Source of the DNA: Bacteroidales bacterium
GTDB taxonomy: Bacteria; Bacteroidota; Bacteroidia; Bacteroidales; UBA12077
DNA length: 64,000 bases
Assembly (NCBI GenBank): GCA_030637515.1
Contig: DAOWGM010000003.1
Span: 22,337-86,336, forward strand
Direction of reading: 5' to 3'
Shown: positions 9,619 to 18,805 of the stretch, piece by piece
Layout: each line of letters opens with the position of its first letter
Position numbering within the stretch: the stretch's first letter is position 1
Notes under the pieces: model-generated
Seen by the model: only the letters and a program-made list of their open reading frames with translations
The model's database searches: none
What the model was told of the DNA's origin: nothing
Made by a program: the position numbers and the translations under genes

Positions 9619-10830
9619 ATGAAAATTTTAATATTAAATTGTGGTAGTTCTTCAATAAAGTATCAATTCTTAAATATGAATAGTTCTGAAGATGCAGAAA
9701 TTCTTGCTAAAGGAATTGTTGAAAGAATTGGTATATCCAATGGCGAACTAACGCATAAAACCCATGACAATAAAAAATATTCTATAACAACTGAAATTCC
9801 TGATCATACAAAAGGAATTGATTTGATTTTGGAATCATTGTTATCTAAAGATCACGGTGTTATTGGAAATATTGAAGAGATAGCTGCGGTTGGACATAGA
9901 GTTGCTCATGGAGGTCAGTATTTTAAAGAAAGCGCATTAGTTACGAAAGATGTTAAGGAAAAAATTGAAGAATGTATTGAATTAGCTCCTTTACATAACC
10001 CAGCTAACCTTAAAGGGATTCTGGCAATGGAAAAAGTATTGCCTGTAGTTTCTCAAGTAGTAGTTTTTGATACTTCTTTCCATCAAACAATGGAACCAAA
10101 AGCATTTTTATACGGATTACCTTACGAATATTATGAAAAGTACAAAGTAAGAAGATATGGTTTTCATGGTACAAGCCATAAGTTTGTTGCAAAAAAGGCA
10201 TGTAAACTTGCAGGATGGGACTGGAAAGAGAAAAAAGTAATATCTTGTCATTTAGGAAACGGAGCTTCTATTGCAGCAATTAAAAATGGCGAATCTGTTG
10301 ATACTTCAATGGGATTTACACCAGTTGAAGGTTTAATGATGGGGACAAGAGCCGGAAATCTGGATCTGGGTGCTTTGTTGTTTATTGCAGAAAAAGAAGA
10401 TCTTACTATTCAGGATACGAATAATATGATAAACAAACGTAGTGGTATTCTTGGTGTATCAGGTATTTCTTCAGATATGAGAGATATTGAAAAAGCTATT
10501 TCTGAAGGAAACGAAAGAGCAAAAATTGCTTTTGATATGTTTGCTTACCGTGTGAAAAAATTTATTGGTTCGTATGCCGCTGCAATGGGTGGTGTAGATC
10601 TAATATTGTTCACTGGAGGAATTGGAGAAAATGGCTGGGATATGAGACGTGATGTATGTGTTGACTTGGGATTTCTTGGTGTAGACTTTGATGTTGAAAA
10701 AAATGATAAAAGCCGGGGAGAGGATCTTGAAATTACAAAACCAGATAGTAAAACTAAAGTTTTTGTAGTTACAACTAATGAAGAACTTGTAATTGCTCAG
10801 GATACACAAAAAATTGTTAGTAGTTTATAA
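9619..10830 (+). CDS. ackA: Acetate kinase
   Basis: AckA transfers phosphate from acetyl phosphate to ADP, giving acetate and ATP. It belongs to the ASKHA fold. Motifs include LNCGSSSIKYQ at the N-terminus (Asn7 for phosphate binding), VGHRVAHGG, VFDTSFHQTM, RRYGFHGTSHK, SCHLGNGASIAAI, TRAGNLDLG and the C-terminal LILFTGGIGENG. The length of 403 residues is normal. It sits between pta and ptb in a run of four same-strand genes with 28-35 bp gaps. Confidence 0.96.
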   Translation: MKILILNCGSSSIKYQFLNMNSSEDAEILAKGIVERIGISNGELTHKTHDNKKYSITTEIPDHTKGIDLILESLLSKDHGVIGNIEEIAAVGHRVAHGGQYFKESALVTKDVKEKIEECIELAPLHNPANLKGILAMEKVLPVVSQVVVFDTSFHQTMEPKAFLYGLPYEYYEKYKVRRYGFHGTSHKFVAKKACKLAGWDWKEKKVISCHLGNGASIAAIKNGESVDTSMGFTPVEGLMMGTRAGNLDLGALLFIAEKEDLTIQDTNNMINKRSGILGVSGISSDMRDIEKAISEGNERAKIAFDMFAYRVKKFIGSYAAAMGGVDLILFTGGIGENGWDMRRDVCVDLGFLGVDFDVEKNDKSRGEDLEITKPDSKTKVFVVTTNEELVIAQDTQKIVSSL

Positions 10831-10864
10831 TTTTCTTTTAGAATAAACATTAAAATAACAAATA

Positions 10865-11761
10865 ATGATATTAAAATCATTAAGCGATATAGTAAATATT
10901 GCAAAGCAAAAGGAAACAAGGAGATTAGCAGTTGCAGCAGCAGCCGATAAACCTGTTCTAAAAGCGGTGATGAATGCTTATAAGGAAGGTATAATAATCC
11001 CTGTTTTAGTTGGTAATAAGTCTGAAATAGAAAGAATCAGTAAAGAGATTAATTTTGATCTTACAGGGATTGAAATTCATGAAGAAAATAATCCTGCAAT
11101 TTCTGCAATTAAAGCTGTAGCTTTAATAAAAGATGGAAAAGCTGATATTTTAATGAAAGGCCTTGTAAGCACGGCACCTTTATTAAAAGCGGTACTTGAT
11201 AAAGGTAAAGGATTACGAAAAAAAGCTACCTTAAGTCATTTTGCATTAATTGAATCGCCTTATTATCATAAGCTTATAGGTGTAACTGATGCGGGAATGA
11301 ATATACTTCCTGAGTTTAACGAAAAAGTGAATATAGTACATAATGCAGTTGAAGTATTTCATCGTTTAGGTAATACTAACCCGAAAGTTGCGGTTATAGG
11401 ACCATTAGAAGTTGTTAATCCTAAAATTGAAGCAACAACACACGCTGCAATGTTAACTGTAATGAATAGTAGAGGTCAGATTCCAGGATGTATTATTGAC
11501 GGTCCGTTTGCAATTGATAATGCTGTTTCAAAAGCGGCAGCAGAGCATAAAGGTATTAAGAGTGATGTTGCAGGTGATGCGGATGTTCTAATTGCACCGG
11601 ATTTAAATAGTGGAAATATTCTTTATAAAACTTTAATGTTTATGGGTGGGAGCACATCAGCCGCTGTAATTATGGGAGCAAAAGTGCCAATTGTATTAAC
11701 TTCACGTGCAGATGAAGATAAAAGTAAAATGATGTCAATAGCATTGGCAGCTGCAATGTAG
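10865..11761 (+). CDS. ptb: Phosphate butyryltransferase
   Basis: Ptb converts butyryl-CoA and phosphate to butyryl phosphate. The 298-residue length and the blocks LMKGLVSTAPLLKAVL, GVTDAGMNI, VAVIGPLEVVNPK and APDLNSGNILYKTL fit Ptb rather than Pta. It is paired with buk 35 bp downstream, the standard ptb-buk order of butyrate producers. Branched-chain or propionyl substrates are possible, and no beta-oxidation-reversal genes lie nearby to narrow this. Confidence 0.9.
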   Translation: MILKSLSDIVNIAKQKETRRLAVAAAADKPVLKAVMNAYKEGIIIPVLVGNKSEIERISKEINFDLTGIEIHEENNPAISAIKAVALIKDGKADILMKGLVSTAPLLKAVLDKGKGLRKKATLSHFALIESPYYHKLIGVTDAGMNILPEFNEKVNIVHNAVEVFHRLGNTNPKVAVIGPLEVVNPKIEATTHAAMLTVMNSRGQIPGCIIDGPFAIDNAVSKAAAEHKGIKSDVAGDADVLIAPDLNSGNILYKTLMFMGGSTSAAVIMGAKVPIVLTSRADEDKSKMMSIALAAAM

Positions 11762-11796
11762 AATATGTAATTATTAAAAAGAAAAAATATATTATT

Positions 11797-12873
11797 ATGG
11801 ACGAACAAAGAATTTTAGCGATTAATCCTGGTTCAACATCAACAAAGATTGCTGTTTATCAAGGATCAAAATCGATTTTCTTAAAAAATATTAAACATAC
11901 TGCTGAAGATTTACAATCATTTAAAGGTATTGTTGATCAGTTTGCTTTTAGAAAAGATATTATTCTAAAAGAACTAAAAGAAGCAGAAATTAGAATTGAT
12001 TTAATTACTGCTATAGTTGGTCGTGGTGGATTAGTTAAGCCAATTGAGTCTGGTGTTTACGAAGTGAATGATGCATTGCTTAATGATTTACACGAAAGTA
12101 AATTAGGAGAACATGCGAGCAACTTAGGTGGATTAATTGCAAATGATATTGCAAAATCTTTAGGAACTGCACGTGCATTTATTGCAGATCCAGTTGTTGT
12201 AGACGAAATGGAAGATGTAGCTCGTTTTACAGGACATCCAGAATTTGTTCGTCACTCAATTTTTCATGCTTTAAATCAAAAAGCTACAGCAAGGAAATAT
12301 GCAAAATCAGTTGATACACCTTACGAAGAGCTTAACTTAATTGTTGCCCATTTAGGTGGTGGTATTTCTGTTGGAGCTCATAAAAAAGGTCGTGTTATTG
12401 ATGTAAATAATGCTCTTGATGGTGATGGACCATTTTCTCCTGAAAGAACAGGAACTCTGCCTTGCGGACAAGTAGCTACATTATGTTTTAGTGGTGAATA
12501 CACTCACGATCAGGTAAAAAAGATGATAAAAGGTGAAGGTGGTTTTGTTTCTTATCTTGGTACTAATGACGCATACGAAGTTGAAATGAGAGTAAAAGAC
12601 GGAGATGCTGAAGCTAAGAAGGTACATGATGCTATTGCATACCAATTAGGTAGAGAAGTAGGATCTTTAAGCACTGTTTTAAAAGGTGAAGTTGATGCTA
12701 TTATATTTACAGGTGGAATGGCATACGACCAGGGTTTAATTGGTTATATTAAGGAAATGGTAAGTTTTATTGCTCCTGTTATTGTTTATCCTGGTGAAGA
12801 TGAAATGGAAGCTCTTGCTATGAATGGATATATGGTAATGAAAGGCGAAGTTGAGCCTAAAGTTTACGTATAA
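11797..12873 (+). CDS. buk: Butyrate kinase
   Basis: Buk makes ATP from butyryl phosphate, the last step of butyrate fermentation. The 358-residue ASKHA kinase shows AINPGSTSTKIAVYQG, GRGGLVKPIESGVYEV, HSIFHALNQKATARKYA, IVAHLGGGISVGAHKKGRVIDVN (in part), LDGDGPFSPERTGTLP and IFTGGMAYD. It differs clearly from AckA in the same cluster. A strong terminator follows 20 bp after its stop. A branched-chain acid kinase cannot be excluded. Confidence 0.92.
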   Translation: MDEQRILAINPGSTSTKIAVYQGSKSIFLKNIKHTAEDLQSFKGIVDQFAFRKDIILKELKEAEIRIDLITAIVGRGGLVKPIESGVYEVNDALLNDLHESKLGEHASNLGGLIANDIAKSLGTARAFIADPVVVDEMEDVARFTGHPEFVRHSIFHALNQKATARKYAKSVDTPYEELNLIVAHLGGGISVGAHKKGRVIDVNNALDGDGPFSPERTGTLPCGQVATLCFSGEYTHDQVKKMIKGEGGFVSYLGTNDAYEVEMRVKDGDAEAKKVHDAIAYQLGREVGSLSTVLKGEVDAIIFTGGMAYDQGLIGYIKEMVSFIAPVIVYPGEDEMEALAMNGYMVMKGEVEPKVYV

Positions 12874-12893
12874 TCTTTATATAAATAATATTG

Positions 12894-12922
12894 AAAAGGC
12901 ATCTATTAAGATGCCTTTTTTT
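12894..12922. terminator. Bidirectional terminator between buk and SDR gene
   Basis: AAAAGGCAT (12894-12902) pairs with ATGCCTTTT (12911-12919), with a T run after it on the plus strand and A before it. It sits between two converging genes and can serve both. Confidence 0.8.
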
Positions 12923-13634
12923 ATGGAGTTGAAAGACTTACCGGAATAATTTTACCATTAAAATATTTTGATCCGTTTAAAGCAAAATCAGCTATGAATT
13001 TTGCCATTTCATTTGCACTTAAAGGTGCTTCATAATCAGGAAAAGCCGTTTTTAACATTTCAGTATTTACAGCACCTAAAGCAAGGCAATTGAACTTAAT
13101 ATTTTCATTTTTAAATTCTTCTGCCAGGCATTCTGTTAAACTTGCCAATGCAGCTTTAGCCGAACTATAAAACGATAATCCTGAAAATTTAGAACTTCCC
13201 TGAAAACCACCCATGCTTGAAATATTAACTACATGCTTAATATTTCCTTCTTTAAGCATTGGAATCAAATCTTGAATAAGAACTGAGTGACTCATAAAAT
13301 TGACATTAAATGTCTTAATTATTTCATGAGTACTTGTATCTGTAAACGGCTTATTAATGAGGAATCCAGCATTGTTAATTAAAATGTCAATAGTATTTAT
13401 ATGCTTATTTATTTCATTTTTCAATTCATTTTTTACCTTTTCAGGATTTTCAATATCGAATACGATAAATTTAAGTTTGCTTTTTAAATTCTGCTTAATA
13501 CATTCATTTTTTAAATCCTGAAGCTTATTTTCACTTCTTGCAATAGCAATTACAGTATTATCTGAATCTTTTGCAAAAATTTTAGCTAACTCAAATCCAA
13601 TTCCTTTACTTGCACCTGTAATAACAATATTCAT
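12921..13634 (-). CDS. Short-chain dehydrogenase/reductase
   Basis: This is a classical SDR of 237 residues. It has the NAD(P)-binding TGASKGIG at 6-13, the NNAG motif at 87-90, Asn110, and catalytic Ser140, Tyr156 and Lys160 (YSSAK). The substrate cannot be told from sequence. It is transcribed towards buk and shares a terminator with it. SDRs of this layout often reduce sugar, sepiapterin-like or keto substrates, but that is not established here. Confidence 0.88.
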   Translation of the reverse strand: MNIVITGASKGIGFELAKIFAKDSDNTVIAIARSENKLQDLKNECIKQNLKSKLKFIVFDIENPEKVKNELKNEINKHINTIDILINNAGFLINKPFTDTSTHEIIKTFNVNFMSHSVLIQDLIPMLKEGNIKHVVNISSMGGFQGSSKFSGLSFYSSAKAALASLTECLAEEFKNENIKFNCLALGAVNTEMLKTAFPDYEAPLSANEMAKFIADFALNGSKYFNGKIIPVSLSTP

Positions 13635-13691
13635 AATAATTATTATATTTAAATAAATATTCAGGGAATTTAAAGATTTTTTATGATTTAT

Positions 13692-13699
13692 TAAATTTG
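13692..13699 (+). promoter_or_regulatory. Putative -7 element upstream of 13721 gene
   Basis: TAAATTTG matches TAnnTTTG and lies 21 nt before the start codon. Confidence 0.4.
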
Positions 13700-13720
13700 T
13701 AGTGCATAAAACATAATAAA

Positions 13721-14323
13721 ATGAAGAAAAAATATATAGTTCTCCTTATTCTTCAGGTGTTATTATTAAGTAACCTTCAATTGTATAGTCAGGGAAAAAG
13801 AAAATCGCAGACTAAGGATACTGAAAATAAACCATATTTATTTTGGGGAGGAGCCTTGTGGGCAGGAATTGGAACATATACTTATGTTGATGTAAATGTA
13901 ATATTTGGTTCACAGTTAACAGATAGGTTGAGTCTTGGTATTATGGGGAAATATCAATATTACAAAGATAAAAGAGCTATAGGTGGTGATTTTGAAACTA
14001 ATGTTTACGGTGGAAGTCTTTTTTCTCAGTATGCTGTTATTAAAGATTTCAGAAATTTGTTTCAGGTAAAAGGTCATGGTGGTATTATGGCTCATGCTGA
14101 ATATGAGTTTCTTAATACGAAATATAACTATCTTTATTTTAATGTTTCTGATTCTGAAAAAGGGCGATATTGGTTAAATAATGTTCTTATTGGAGGTGGA
14201 TATTTTCAGCATATGGGAAAAAGAAGCAAAACTTTTATTGTTCTTTTATGGAATGCAACGAAAACTGTAGATAATCCATACACATATCCTCAACTAAGAA
14301 TAGGATTTACAAGTTCTTTTTAA
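13721..14323 (+). CDS. Small outer-membrane beta-barrel-like protein, function unknown
   Basis: The 200-residue protein starts with a signal peptide (charged start, hydrophobic to about residue 20, then LYSQG). Alternating aromatic and Gly residues with strands such as LSLGIMGKYQYYKD and a final LRIGFTSSF ending in Phe suggest a small beta-barrel in the outer membrane. I do not recognise a named family. Its stop codon overlaps that of the converging receiver gene. Confidence 0.65.
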   Translation: MKKKYIVLLILQVLLLSNLQLYSQGKRKSQTKDTENKPYLFWGGALWAGIGTYTYVDVNVIFGSQLTDRLSLGIMGKYQYYKDKRAIGGDFETNVYGGSLFSQYAVIKDFRNLFQVKGHGGIMAHAEYEFLNTKYNYLYFNVSDSEKGRYWLNNVLIGGGYFQHMGKRSKTFIVLLWNATKTVDNPYTYPQLRIGFTSSF

Positions 14324-14697
14324 TCTGTAATAAACCTTGACATTTTAATTAACAAATTCTCTGGGCGAATTGGTTTGGAGATATAATCGTCACAGCCAGC
14401 ATTTGTACTTGCTTCTTCATCTTCTTCCATTGCATAAGCTGTTTGTGCAATTATGGGTAAATTAGGATAGTCTTTTTTAATCTCTATAGTAGCTTCTAAA
14501 CCATTTAAATCAGGCATTTTGATATCCATTAAAACGATATCAACTTTTTCTGAGTAGCAAATATCAATTGTTTCTTGTCCGGTTTTTGTCCAGATTATTT
14601 TAGCTTTTGTGGGTTTTAAAACTGCCTTTAAAAACAAATAATTTATTTGTTCATCTTCAGCAATAACAACAACTATATTTTCCCAGTTTCTAAACAT
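14320..14697 (-). CDS. Stand-alone response-regulator receiver domain
   Basis: This 125-residue protein is a single receiver domain with acidic pocket E15/D16, phospho-acceptor D58 in LMDIKMPDLNG, T86 and K108 (SKPI). It has no output domain, so it likely acts in phosphorelay or by protein contact. It closely resembles the receiver at the end of the hybrid kinase at 36941 (shared IIAQTAYA, AGCDDYI and KPI blocks), which suggests both belong to one receiver subfamily. It converges on the barrel gene with a 4-bp overlap. Confidence 0.9.
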   Translation of the reverse strand: MFRNWENIVVVIAEDEQINYLFLKAVLKPTKAKIIWTKTGQETIDICYSEKVDIVLMDIKMPDLNGLEATIEIKKDYPNLPIIAQTAYAMEEDEEASTNAGCDDYISKPIRPENLLIKMSRFITD

Positions 14698-14725
14698 TCT
14701 TCAAATGTAATGTTTTTTGAGGTAT

Positions 14726-14766
14726 AAAATAATAAGCGAATAATATTTTATTATTCGCTTATAAAA
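14726..14766 (-). terminator. Terminator downstream of sucD
   Basis: A perfect 14-bp stem (14732-14745 with 14749-14762) closes a TTT loop. It is followed on the minus strand by TTTTAT and lies about 20 nt after the sucD stop. Confidence 0.75.
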
Positions 14767-14784
14767 ATATAACATTAGAATGAT

Positions 14785-15657
14785 TTAATTCTTTAAAAGC
14801 TCTAACATTTTTTTTCCAATCTCAGCAGGTGATTCAATAACGTGTATTCCACATTCTGTCATTATTTCCATTTTTGCAGCAGCTGTATCAGCTTTACCTC
14901 CAATAATTGCACCTGCATGTCCCATTCGTCTCCCTTTTGGAGCTGTTTTTCCTGCAATAAAACCAACAACAGGTTTTGTACCATTTTCTTTAATCCAATA
15001 TGCTGCATCAGCTTCCATGCTTCCACCAATTTCTCCAATTAGAATTATCCCTTTTGTTTCTGGATCAGCCATTAATAATTGAATAGCATCCAATGTCGTA
15101 GTTCCTATTATTGGATCTCCACCAATACCTATACAAGTCGATTGACCTAATCCAACTTTTGTAATCTGATCAACTGCTTCGTAAGTCAAAGTTCCTGAAC
15201 GTGATACAATTCCAATAGATCCTCTATTGTGAATAAATCCAGGCATGATACCTACTTTTGCTTCACCCGGAGTAATAATCCCAGGACAATTAGGACCAAT
15301 CATACGGCAATCTTTATCTGCAAGAAATTCTTTTACTTTTACCATATCAGAAGTAGGAATTCCTTCCGTAATAGTAACAATTACGTTAATTCCTGCATCA
15401 GCAGCTTCCATAATGGCATCAGCACAGAATGCTGGTGGAACAAAAATAACAGAAACATCAGCACCCGTTTTTTCAACTGCGTCCGTTACTGTATTAAAAA
15501 CAGGTTTGTCGAGATGAGTTTGTCCACCTTTTCCTGGAGTAACTCCACCAACAACATTTGTTCCATATTCGATCATTTGTTGAGCATGAAAAGTTCCCTC
15601 TCCACCTGTAAAGCCCTGAACAATTATCTTTGAATCTTTATTTACTAATACACTCAT
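14785..15657 (-). CDS. sucD: Succinate-CoA ligase (ADP-forming) subunit alpha
   Basis: SucD is the CoA-binding, histidine-phosphorylated subunit of succinyl-CoA synthetase and acts in the TCA cycle or in succinate/propionate metabolism. The 290-residue protein has the CoA-binding [13 protein letters not shown] at the start, [18 protein letters not shown] and the active-site loop [10 protein letters not shown] with the phospho-His. The partner sucC is not adjacent and not in this window. A well-formed promoter lies upstream. Confidence 0.95.
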   Translation of the reverse strand: MSVLVNKDSKIIVQGFTGGEGTFHAQQMIEYGTNVVGGVTPGKGGQTHLDKPVFNTVTDAVEKTGADVSVIFVPPAFCADAIMEAADAGINVIVTITEGIPTSDMVKVKEFLADKDCRMIGPNCPGIITPGEAKVGIMPGFIHNRGSIGIVSRSGTLTYEAVDQITKVGLGQSTCIGIGGDPIIGTTTLDAIQLLMADPETKGIILIGEIGGSMEADAAYWIKENGTKPVVGFIAGKTAPKGRRMGHAGAIIGGKADTAAAKMEIMTECGIHVIESPAEIGKKMLELLKN

Positions 15658-15683
15658 TTGTATTTATCTTTAAATTTAATGAT

Positions 15684-15713
15684 CAAAAATACATTTTTTA
15701 TACTAAACACAAA
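15684..15713 (-). promoter_or_regulatory. Bacteroidota sigma-A promoter of sucD
   Basis: On the minus strand, TTTG (15710-15713) and TATTTTTG (15684-15691) are separated by 18 bp, a close fit to TTTG-N19-TAnnTTTG. The expected start of transcription is about 20 nt before the sucD ATG. Confidence 0.65.
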
Positions 15714-15803
15714 AAGAATATCTATGATGAAAATTATATTCTAAAAAAACATTTGCTTTCTTTTTATGTTCGTATTTTTACAATTGAAAATTAAATAATT
15801 GAA

Positions 15804-18728
15804 ATGCTCAATAAACTAAAAGAATTATCAATAAGCCTTAATGGCGATTTATATACAGATAAGAAAACAAGAATCCTTTATGCAACAGATGCATCTGCTT
15901 ATAGAGAGCTTCCTTTAGCTGTTGCAAGACCTAAAGATAAAGATGATTTAAAAAAGCTTATTGCTTTTGCTAACAAACACAAAACTTCATTAATTCCGCG
16001 TACTGCAGGTACTTCTCTTGCAGGTCAGGTTGTTGGAAATGGAATTGTTGTCGATATATCGAAATATTTTACTGAGATTATAGAATTGAATGTTGAAGAG
16101 CGATGGGTGCGAGTTCAGCCGGGAGTTATTCTCGATGAACTAAATATGTTTCTTAAACCACACGGATTATTTTTTGGACCTGAAACTTCAACAGCAAGTC
16201 GTTGTATGATAGGAGGAATGGTTGGGAATAATGCTTGCGGTTCACATTCTATTATTTATGGAACCACACGCGATCATACTTTATCAACAAAAGTAATTCT
16301 AAGTAACGGTGAAGAAATAGAATTTAAATCAATAAGTAAAGAGGAATTTGAAGAAAAGCTTAATGGCGAGCAATTAGAGAATAAGATTTATCAACATATT
16401 AATGAGATACTTTCCAATAAAGAAAATAAGGACGAGATTAGAAAAGAATTTCCGGATAAATCAATCTACAGACGCAATACAGGATATGCTATTGATCTTT
16501 TATTAGAGTCAGAACCGTTTACCGAAATTGAAAATCAGTTCAATTTTTCAAATTTGATTTGTGGTTCGGAAGGTACTTTAGGTTTAATTACTGAAACAAA
16601 GTTAGATTTGGTTGATATACCTCCAAAAGAAATTGCAGTAATTGCAGCTCATTTTAAAACGAAAGAAGAAGCATTTAAGGCTAATTTAATTGCGTTAAAG
16701 CATAATCCTGGTGCGGTAGAAATGATGGACGATACCATCTTAAACTTAACAAAAGGAAATAGAGAGCAACTGAAAAACCGATTTTTTGTTGATGGAGATC
16801 CGGATGCAATTTTAATTATTGAATTTGCTCGTGATTCAAAAGAAGAAATCGACAAGATATGTGAACAGTTAATTGTAGATTTTAAGCAGGCAAATTACGG
16901 ATATAATTTCCCAATAATTTATGGTGATGATACAAAGAAAGTTTGGGCATTACGTAAAGCAGGATTAGGTGTATTGTCAAATATGGAAGGCGATGCAAAA
17001 CCAGTATCTGTAATTGAAGATACTGCGGTTAATGTTGAAGTTCTTCCGGATTATATGGATGATTTTAAAAAGATTCTGGAAAAGCACAAATTAAAGTGTG
17101 TATATCATGCTCATATTGGCTCCGGAGAGTTGCATTTACGTCCAATCTTGAATCTGAAAGATTCCAAAGATGTGGAAATGTTCAGAACGATTGGAGTTGA
17201 AATTGCTCATTTGGTAAAAAAATATAATGGTTCAATGAGTGGCGAACATGGCGATGGTCGTGTTCGCGGAGAATTTATTCCTATTGTTATTGGTGAAAAG
17301 AACTATAAATTATTACAAGAACTAAAATCTGTTTGGGATCCGAATCATATATTTAATCCAGGCAAAATTGTTGATGTTCCTTCAATGACCTCAAGCTTAA
17401 GGTATGAAGCTAACAGAAAAGAACCGGAAATAGAAACTATTTTTGATTTCTCAAAAGTAGGTGGTATCCTGAGAGCAACGGAAAAATGTAATGGGAGTGG
17501 AGATTGCCGTAAAACAGAGAAGTCGGGCGGAACAATGTGTCCGAGCTATATGGCTACTCGTAATGAGAATGATGTTACTCGTGCACGTGCAAATATTCTT
17601 CGCGAGTTTTTAACTACATCCGATAAGAAAAACCCTTTTGATCATAAAGAAATTAAGGAAGTAATGGATTTATGTTTGTCATGCAAGGCATGTAAGTCGG
17701 AATGTCCATCGAGTGTTGATGTAGCGAAATTAAAAGCAGAATTCTTACAACATTATTATGATGCACACGGTATTCCATTAAGATCAAAACTAATTGCATA
17801 TATAACTAAAATTAATAAGTTGGCATCTATCGTTCCCGGTATTTACAATTTCTTTATGGGAAATAGAGCTTTTTCATCATTTGTAATGCGATTAATTGGA
17901 TTTGCTCCAAAACGAAGCATGCCATTACTTGGAAAACAAACAATGAGCAAATGGATGAAGAATTATCTTATGGAGCTTAAGAATGTTCGAGAATCCATAG
18001 GAAAGGTTTATTTATTTAACGATGAGTTTACAAATTATAACGATACTGATATTGGTATTAAAACAGTTCAGCTATTAACAGGTCTCGGATATGAGGTTAT
18101 TATTCCAAAACATATCGATAGCGGACGTACTTATTTGTCAAAGGGATTATTAAGAAAAGCACAAAAGATTGCAATTCAGAATGTTAAGTATTTGAGAGGT
18201 GTTATATCAGAAGAATCACCTTTAGTGGGCATAGAACCATCTGCAATTTTATCGTTTAGAGATGAATATCCTGATTTAGTGGGTAATGAGCTAAAAGAAA
18301 TAGCAATTAAATTAAGTGAAAATGCTTTAATGATTGATGAGTTTTTAAAACAAGAGATTGAAAATGGGAACATCAAAAAGGAACAATTTACTAATGATAA
18401 GCAGAAAATAAAACTTCATGGTCACTGTCAGCAAAAGGCTGTTGCATCAACTGATCCAACTAAATTTTTATTATCGTTCCCTGAAAATTATTCTGTTGAA
18501 GAAATTCCTTCAGGATGTTGTGGAATGGCGGGCTCATTTGGATATGAGAAAGAGCACTACGAAGTATCAATGAAAATAGGAGAAATGGTATTGTTTCCAG
18601 CAGTTAGGGAAGCGAATGAGCAAATTTTAATTGCTGCTCCCGGAACAAGTTGTCGTCATCAAATTAAGGACGGAACTGGTAAACAGGCTTTACATCCAGT
18701 GGAAATCTTACTTCATGCATTAATGTAA
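15804..18728 (+). CDS. Fused FAD-linked oxidase and Fe-S dehydrogenase (GlcD-GlcF type)
   Basis: This 974-residue protein joins an FAD-binding type-4 oxidase (residues about 35-530, with RTAGTSLAGQ and SGEHGDGRVRGEF) to a ferredoxin-like part (Cys cluster from about 561, and CLSCKACKSECP from about 622) and a CCG-domain C-terminus (GCCGMAGSFG near 904). Such fusions oxidise 2-hydroxyacids such as D-lactate, glycolate or D-2-hydroxyglutarate and pass electrons to quinone or another carrier. The exact substrate is not visible. It is divergent from sucD. Confidence 0.88.
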   Translation: MLNKLKELSISLNGDLYTDKKTRILYATDASAYRELPLAVARPKDKDDLKKLIAFANKHKTSLIPRTAGTSLAGQVVGNGIVVDISKYFTEIIELNVEERWVRVQPGVILDELNMFLKPHGLFFGPETSTASRCMIGGMVGNNACGSHSIIYGTTRDHTLSTKVILSNGEEIEFKSISKEEFEEKLNGEQLENKIYQHINEILSNKENKDEIRKEFPDKSIYRRNTGYAIDLLLESEPFTEIENQFNFSNLICGSEGTLGLITETKLDLVDIPPKEIAVIAAHFKTKEEAFKANLIALKHNPGAVEMMDDTILNLTKGNREQLKNRFFVDGDPDAILIIEFARDSKEEIDKICEQLIVDFKQANYGYNFPIIYGDDTKKVWALRKAGLGVLSNMEGDAKPVSVIEDTAVNVEVLPDYMDDFKKILEKHKLKCVYHAHIGSGELHLRPILNLKDSKDVEMFRTIGVEIAHLVKKYNGSMSGEHGDGRVRGEFIPIVIGEKNYKLLQELKSVWDPNHIFNPGKIVDVPSMTSSLRYEANRKEPEIETIFDFSKVGGILRATEKCNGSGDCRKTEKSGGTMCPSYMATRNENDVTRARANILREFLTTSDKKNPFDHKEIKEVMDLCLSCKACKSECPSSVDVAKLKAEFLQHYYDAHGIPLRSKLIAYITKINKLASIVPGIYNFFMGNRAFSSFVMRLIGFAPKRSMPLLGKQTMSKWMKNYLMELKNVRESIGKVYLFNDEFTNYNDTDIGIKTVQLLTGLGYEVIIPKHIDSGRTYLSKGLLRKAQKIAIQNVKYLRGVISEESPLVGIEPSAILSFRDEYPDLVGNELKEIAIKLSENALMIDEFLKQEIENGNIKKEQFTNDKQKIKLHGHCQQKAVASTDPTKFLLSFPENYSVEEIPSGCCGMAGSFGYEKEHYEVSMKIGEMVLFPAVREANEQILIAAPGTSCRHQIKDGTGKQALHPVEILLHALM

Positions 18729-18805
18729 ACTGAACGGTATTAACACTTGACTTGCTTTTATTAATGTCGTAACTTTCTTGTATTAAAGAAATTAAAGTGA
18801 CTATT

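Noticed and set aside
15229..15633. Open frame of 134 codons opposite sucD
   Set aside because: It is the antisense shadow of a highly conserved gene, with Asn/Ser-rich nonsense composition.
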